Below, one piece after another: positions 34,237 to 36,612 of a stretch of 36,612 bases of DNA; position 1 is the first letter of the stretch; every line of letters starts with the position of its first letter. The stretch is from Micavibrio sp. UBA7689 (GTDB lineage: Bacteria > Pseudomonadota > Alphaproteobacteria > Micavibrionales > Micavibrionaceae). Both the position numbers and the translations under genes were made by a program. Location: NCBI GenBank assembly GCA_002482805.1, contig DLGR01000012.1:1-36612 (forward strand), given 5' to 3'. The notes under the pieces were generated by a model. The model was given only the letters and a program-made list of their open reading frames with translations, did not search any database and was not told the DNA's origin.

Positions 34237-35478
34237 TTAATCTTTTTCCTGCTTAGGCTGCTTTTTTGGCTTTCTTACATTAATTGCCGAAGCATCCAAC
34301 GTGTTTTTCAAATGAGCGGCATAGAATTGCTCAATCATTTCTACGCTTGTGCGGCAATTCTTAGCAATTTGATATATGTCCGCACCCTCCATTAGCCGGA
34401 GGCAAATGTAAGTATGGCGAAGGCTATAAGCCGTTCGCACGTTGCCGTCACGGTCATTTTTTAGATTGCAATCAGCCAAAACTTGATTGATTAGATCATT
34501 TCTAGTTTTTCCAAAGATTTTGCTCGTGGGCTTAGCATCAGTATGACGCTTGAGCATTCTTTGGAAGGGAAGGATTGCGCCTGACATACTCTTACAATAT
34601 CCAACCCCGCGCTTACCCCGAACTTCGATTTCCAAAATACGTTCATCCGTGCCTTCGTCTTCTACAATTGTAACATCTCTGTACTCAAGTCGCGCTGCTT
34701 CGTCAGGTCGCAATCCTGTATTCGCCATAAACAGGATATAATCGTGCAAATCCTCCCAAACAGTGCGGTGCCGTTTAAGTGGGGGATTTTTCGCCCTCTC
34801 GCGTGACGATTCATAAAACATTTTATATTCGTCGGGAGAAAACCAAGCACGGTGTCTCACCTTGCCAGAGGCTTTATATGGAGCCGATATATCGGGAATT
34901 TGATTTATCCACCCATAGCGGTGGGCAGTCTTAAGAACAAGTCGTAACGTGACCGTTTCATGATGAAGAGTGCTACGAGATGGCTTTCTGTTTTTATAAC
35001 CTTTAGTGCTGCGCTCAATTCTATATTCCTGTACAAGTCCAGCGGTGATTGCACTTAAGGGTTTATTTCCAAAGAACGGGATAAGGTGAACATTAATTCG
35101 TCTTTCATGATCTTTTGCCCAAGCCTCGTTTCTTTCACCTTGCGTACTAATAGCGTACTCGCCAATGAACTTTTCTGCGGCCTCTTTAAAAGTCGGCCCC
35201 GTATGTTTTTTTGGCTTCTCAGGGGCAAGGGCATAGGATTCTTCGAATCTTTGGACAGGTTGATTGGTCAGGTGAACCTGTTTGCTACGTTTGGATTCAA
35301 CGTAGCGTTCCATATACCATTCTTTGGCGTATTCTTTGGCAAGCAACAGCGTTTCTTCTTTGGTAGAAACGCGGTGGTTACGTCCACCAAGGTAAGTAGA
35401 GCATTGCCAATAATTGCTGTTTTCACGCTTATAAAGATGGACTTTACCGTCCATAAAGCTGTGTTTTTCAGTATCCAT
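34237..35478 (-). CDS. int: Tyrosine recombinase / island integrase
   Basis: 413 residues. An N-terminal arm-binding part, a helical core-binding domain (around FKEAAEKFIGEYAIS), then the catalytic domain with the first Arg in NTGLRPDEAARLEY near residue 254, the H-x-x-R box in YSLRHTYICLRL near 355 and the nucleophile Tyr386 in EQFYAAH. The ATG at 35478 has GGAGG 6 nt upstream; a GTG codon just before it is too close to that site. It sits 120 bp from the right att core and should excise and insert the island at tRNA-Ser. It is the only recombinase in the island. Confidence 0.92.
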   Translation of the reverse strand: MDTEKHSFMDGKVHLYKRENSNYWQCSTYLGGRNHRVSTKEETLLLAKEYAKEWYMERYVESKRSKQVHLTNQPVQRFEESYALAPEKPKKHTGPTFKEAAEKFIGEYAISTQGERNEAWAKDHERRINVHLIPFFGNKPLSAITAGLVQEYRIERSTKGYKNRKPSRSTLHHETVTLRLVLKTAHRYGWINQIPDISAPYKASGKVRHRAWFSPDEYKMFYESSRERAKNPPLKRHRTVWEDLHDYILFMANTGLRPDEAARLEYRDVTIVEDEGTDERILEIEVRGKRGVGYCKSMSGAILPFQRMLKRHTDAKPTSKIFGKTRNDLINQVLADCNLKNDRDGNVRTAYSLRHTYICLRLMEGADIYQIAKNCRTSVEMIEQFYAAHLKNTLDASAINVRKPKKQPKQEKD

Positions 35479-35504
35479 CACTTACCTCCATGAACACTAA
35501 AAAG

Positions 35505-35523
35505 TGTGTAAGACATGTGTAAG
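35505..35523. promoter_or_regulatory. Candidate integrase arm-type sites, right end
   Basis: TGTGTAAG twice (35505-35512 and 35516-35523), just upstream of the integrase start and about 78 bp inside the right core. It matches the pair at the left end in sequence and strand, with spacing 11 instead of 12. Because it covers the integrase promoter region, the integrase may also control its own gene. Confidence 0.55.
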
Positions 35524-35600
35524 TTTATCGCGGAAAGATTAAAAATCTTAACCGCTTGTAATGATTCATGATTTTGATGGTGAAAATTGACTCTACCTGA

Positions 35601-35639
35601 TTTCAAGACCGGTGCATTCAACCGCTCTGCCACTCTTCC
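35601..35639 (-). pseudogene. 5' half of the split host tRNA-Ser(UGA), right island junction (att site)
   Basis: On the minus strand: acceptor GGAAGAG, TG, D arm GCAGAGCGGTTGAATGC, then CCGGT and the loop CTTGAAA, where island sequence (ATCAGGTAG) replaces the rest. It fits the 3' half at 13765-13815: acceptor 7 of 7 pairs, anticodon stem 5 of 5, total 90 nt. The 12-bp core is 35601-35612. The half cannot form a tRNA by itself. The upstream gap to 35756 holds an ATTATAAT (35722-35729) that may be a -10 element for this tRNA or for the gene at 35757. Confidence 0.9.
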
Positions 35640-35756
35640 TTACCGTAAATTGCGTAACGCAAACACAGCCTTGGGGCAAGCCAAAACATAGCCGCCCCCG
35701 CTTGCCAAGCACGGAAAGGCCATTATAATGCCCCCTTATTTCAAGGAACGGGGACA

Positions 35757-36612
35757 ATGTTGGCCGAAAAACACTCACCATCACAAGCTTATGACGTGCA
35801 GGATTCGCCTGCCTTGCTTACCTCCCTCATAACGGATAGCGAAAAATCAACCGCCCTTTGGAAGCCCGCACCTTACTGGCAATCCTATGCCTCGCGCATT
35901 ATCACCGAGCTGCGGACCCGCGGCATGAAAAATTTCCGCACCAACCAGAAAATCCTCAAAGGCTATGCCGCAGGGGGAATGCTCATCCCCCAAATCCCGC
36001 AGGCGAAATGGAAGCAGATGATCTGGAAAGGTGTGGAAAGCGCGCCTGTCGTTAAAACGATCCTCGGCTCCTACAAGAAAATCAACTCGGTTTATTACCG
36101 TCACACCATGGCGTTGGAAAAAACCGTTGCCATCATGGCCCTTAATGACATCAAACAAAAATTCCCGAATTTCACGCCGCCCGAAGGTCTGGCCAATGGC
36201 GGCTGCGAAAATTCTTTCCAATGGAACGGTCATACCATCGCTGCGGATTGGGTGCCTTATGTCTCGCGCGCCGCGGATTTCTATTCGGACGTAAATCCCG
36301 CCGATGTCACTTCCATCATCGAAATCGGCCCGGGGCTTGGCCTTTCCACGCTCGCGCATGTCGCGCTCAATCCGCACCTGAAAACCATTGTGAACGTAGA
36401 TATAGTGCCGATCATTTATATCTCGACCCAGTTTTTGAAATCCGTTCCGGCGTTTGAAGTGGTGGATTATCTGCAAACGCAAAAACTGGACGCTATAACC
36501 ACGCGCAACGATTCAAAACCTGTTCTGTACCAGATTCCGCCATGGGAACTGCAAAAACTCCAAGGGCAATGGGATTATTTCTTTAATGCCTATTCCTTCA
36601 TGGAAATGGAAA
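35757..36612 (+). CDS. Putative sugar O-methyltransferase (partial, runs off the window)
   Basis: 285 residues are visible, with no stop before the edge. The middle contains IIEIGPGLGLSTLAHVALNP, a SAM-binding loop, followed by the acidic strand end NVDIVP and the segment WDYFFNAYSFMEM. Upstream lies a helical domain (ALWKPAPYWQSYASRIITEL) seen in putative sugar O-methyltransferases of surface-polysaccharide loci. The start at 35757 follows AAGGAACGGGG. Host DNA right of the island; it suits the polysaccharide theme of the left flank. Substrate unknown. Confidence 0.75.
   Translation, partial: MLAEKHSPSQAYDVQDSPALLTSLITDSEKSTALWKPAPYWQSYASRIITELRTRGMKNFRTNQKILKGYAAGGMLIPQIPQAKWKQMIWKGVESAPVVKTILGSYKKINSVYYRHTMALEKTVAIMALNDIKQKFPNFTPPEGLANGGCENSFQWNGHTIAADWVPYVSRAADFYSDVNPADVTSIIEIGPGLGLSTLAHVALNPHLKTIVNVDIVPIIYISTQFLKSVPAFEVVDYLQTQKLDAITTRNDSKPVLYQIPPWELQKLQGQWDYFFNAYSFMEME

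Larger units (their letters stand above)
13816..35612. mobile_element. Integrative mobilizable element (metal-resistance island) in tRNA-Ser(UGA)
   Basis: Both ends carry the 12-bp core TTTCAAGACCGG (13816-13827 and 35601-35612) and each is flanked by one half of the same tRNA gene. Inside are a tyrosine recombinase next to the right end, a MobA/MobL relaxase with a candidate oriT, HigBA, a complete tRNA-Ser(UGA) and two metal-efflux modules. No type IV secretion, coupling protein or replication gene is visible, so transfer would need a helper system. An internal degenerate att copy at 22426 divides it into a left part (module A) and a right part (module B plus mobility genes). Confidence 0.88.

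Noticed and set aside
1..36612. CRISPR arrays, rRNA genes or insertion sequences
   Set aside because: No regularly spaced repeats, no rRNA-like stretches and no transposase reading frame were seen.

Overview
The window looks like chromosomal DNA of an alphaproteobacterium. The split host tRNA-Ser(UGA) is of alphaproteobacterial type, and the envelope and metal-resistance proteins have that flavour. The exact lineage cannot be fixed from sequence alone. The centre is a mobile island of about 21.8 kb, set between two stretches of ordinary host DNA.

Left host region (1-13.8 kb): the end of an unrecognised basic protein, then a surface-polysaccharide locus. It contains a UDP-GlcNAc-type dehydrogenase, an asparagine-synthase-like amidotransferase, an ABC exporter, two GT4 glycosyltransferases, two methyltransferases and a large acyltransferase-3/SGNH O-acyltransferase. 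Five minus-strand genes (7066 down to 1744) form one tightly packed operon, with a divergent plus-strand pair at 7128-9034. After these come a histidine kinase, a single-domain response regulator and a deletion-fused GAF/receiver remnant. The right flank (35.76 kb to the end) opens with a putative sugar O-methyltransferase, so the island sits near more polysaccharide-type genes.

Island (about 13816-35612): its two ends are the two halves of one host tRNA-Ser(UGA). The 5' half is at 35601-35639 and the 3' half at 13765-13827, both on the minus strand. They share a 12-bp core over the anticodon arm, and joining them through this core gives a well-paired 90-nt tRNA. Inside the right end are a tyrosine recombinase, an intact but different tRNA-Ser(UGA), a HigBA toxin-antitoxin pair, a candidate oriT and a MobA/MobL relaxase. 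No type IV secretion genes are seen, so this looks like an integrative mobilizable element.

The cargo is two metal-handling modules. Module A (14.0-22.4 kb): cytosolic Csp-type copper-storage protein, CzcI-like periplasmic protein, RND adaptor and pump, an unknown periplasmic protein, DUF305 and DUF2933 proteins and a CopA-type P1B-ATPase. Module B (22.6-31.1 kb): a second CzcI-like protein, TolC-type outer-membrane factor, lipoprotein, His-rich adaptor, CzcA-type pump, a six-EF-hand exported protein, DsbB and a DsbA-like protein. Module A has no outer-membrane channel of its own.

A degenerate copy of the left attachment site (22426-22562) lies exactly between the modules. This suggests that two elements accumulated in tandem at the same tRNA. 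The most unusual point is that the host tRNA-Ser(UGA) is left split, while the island carries a full tRNA-Ser(UGA) that could replace it.
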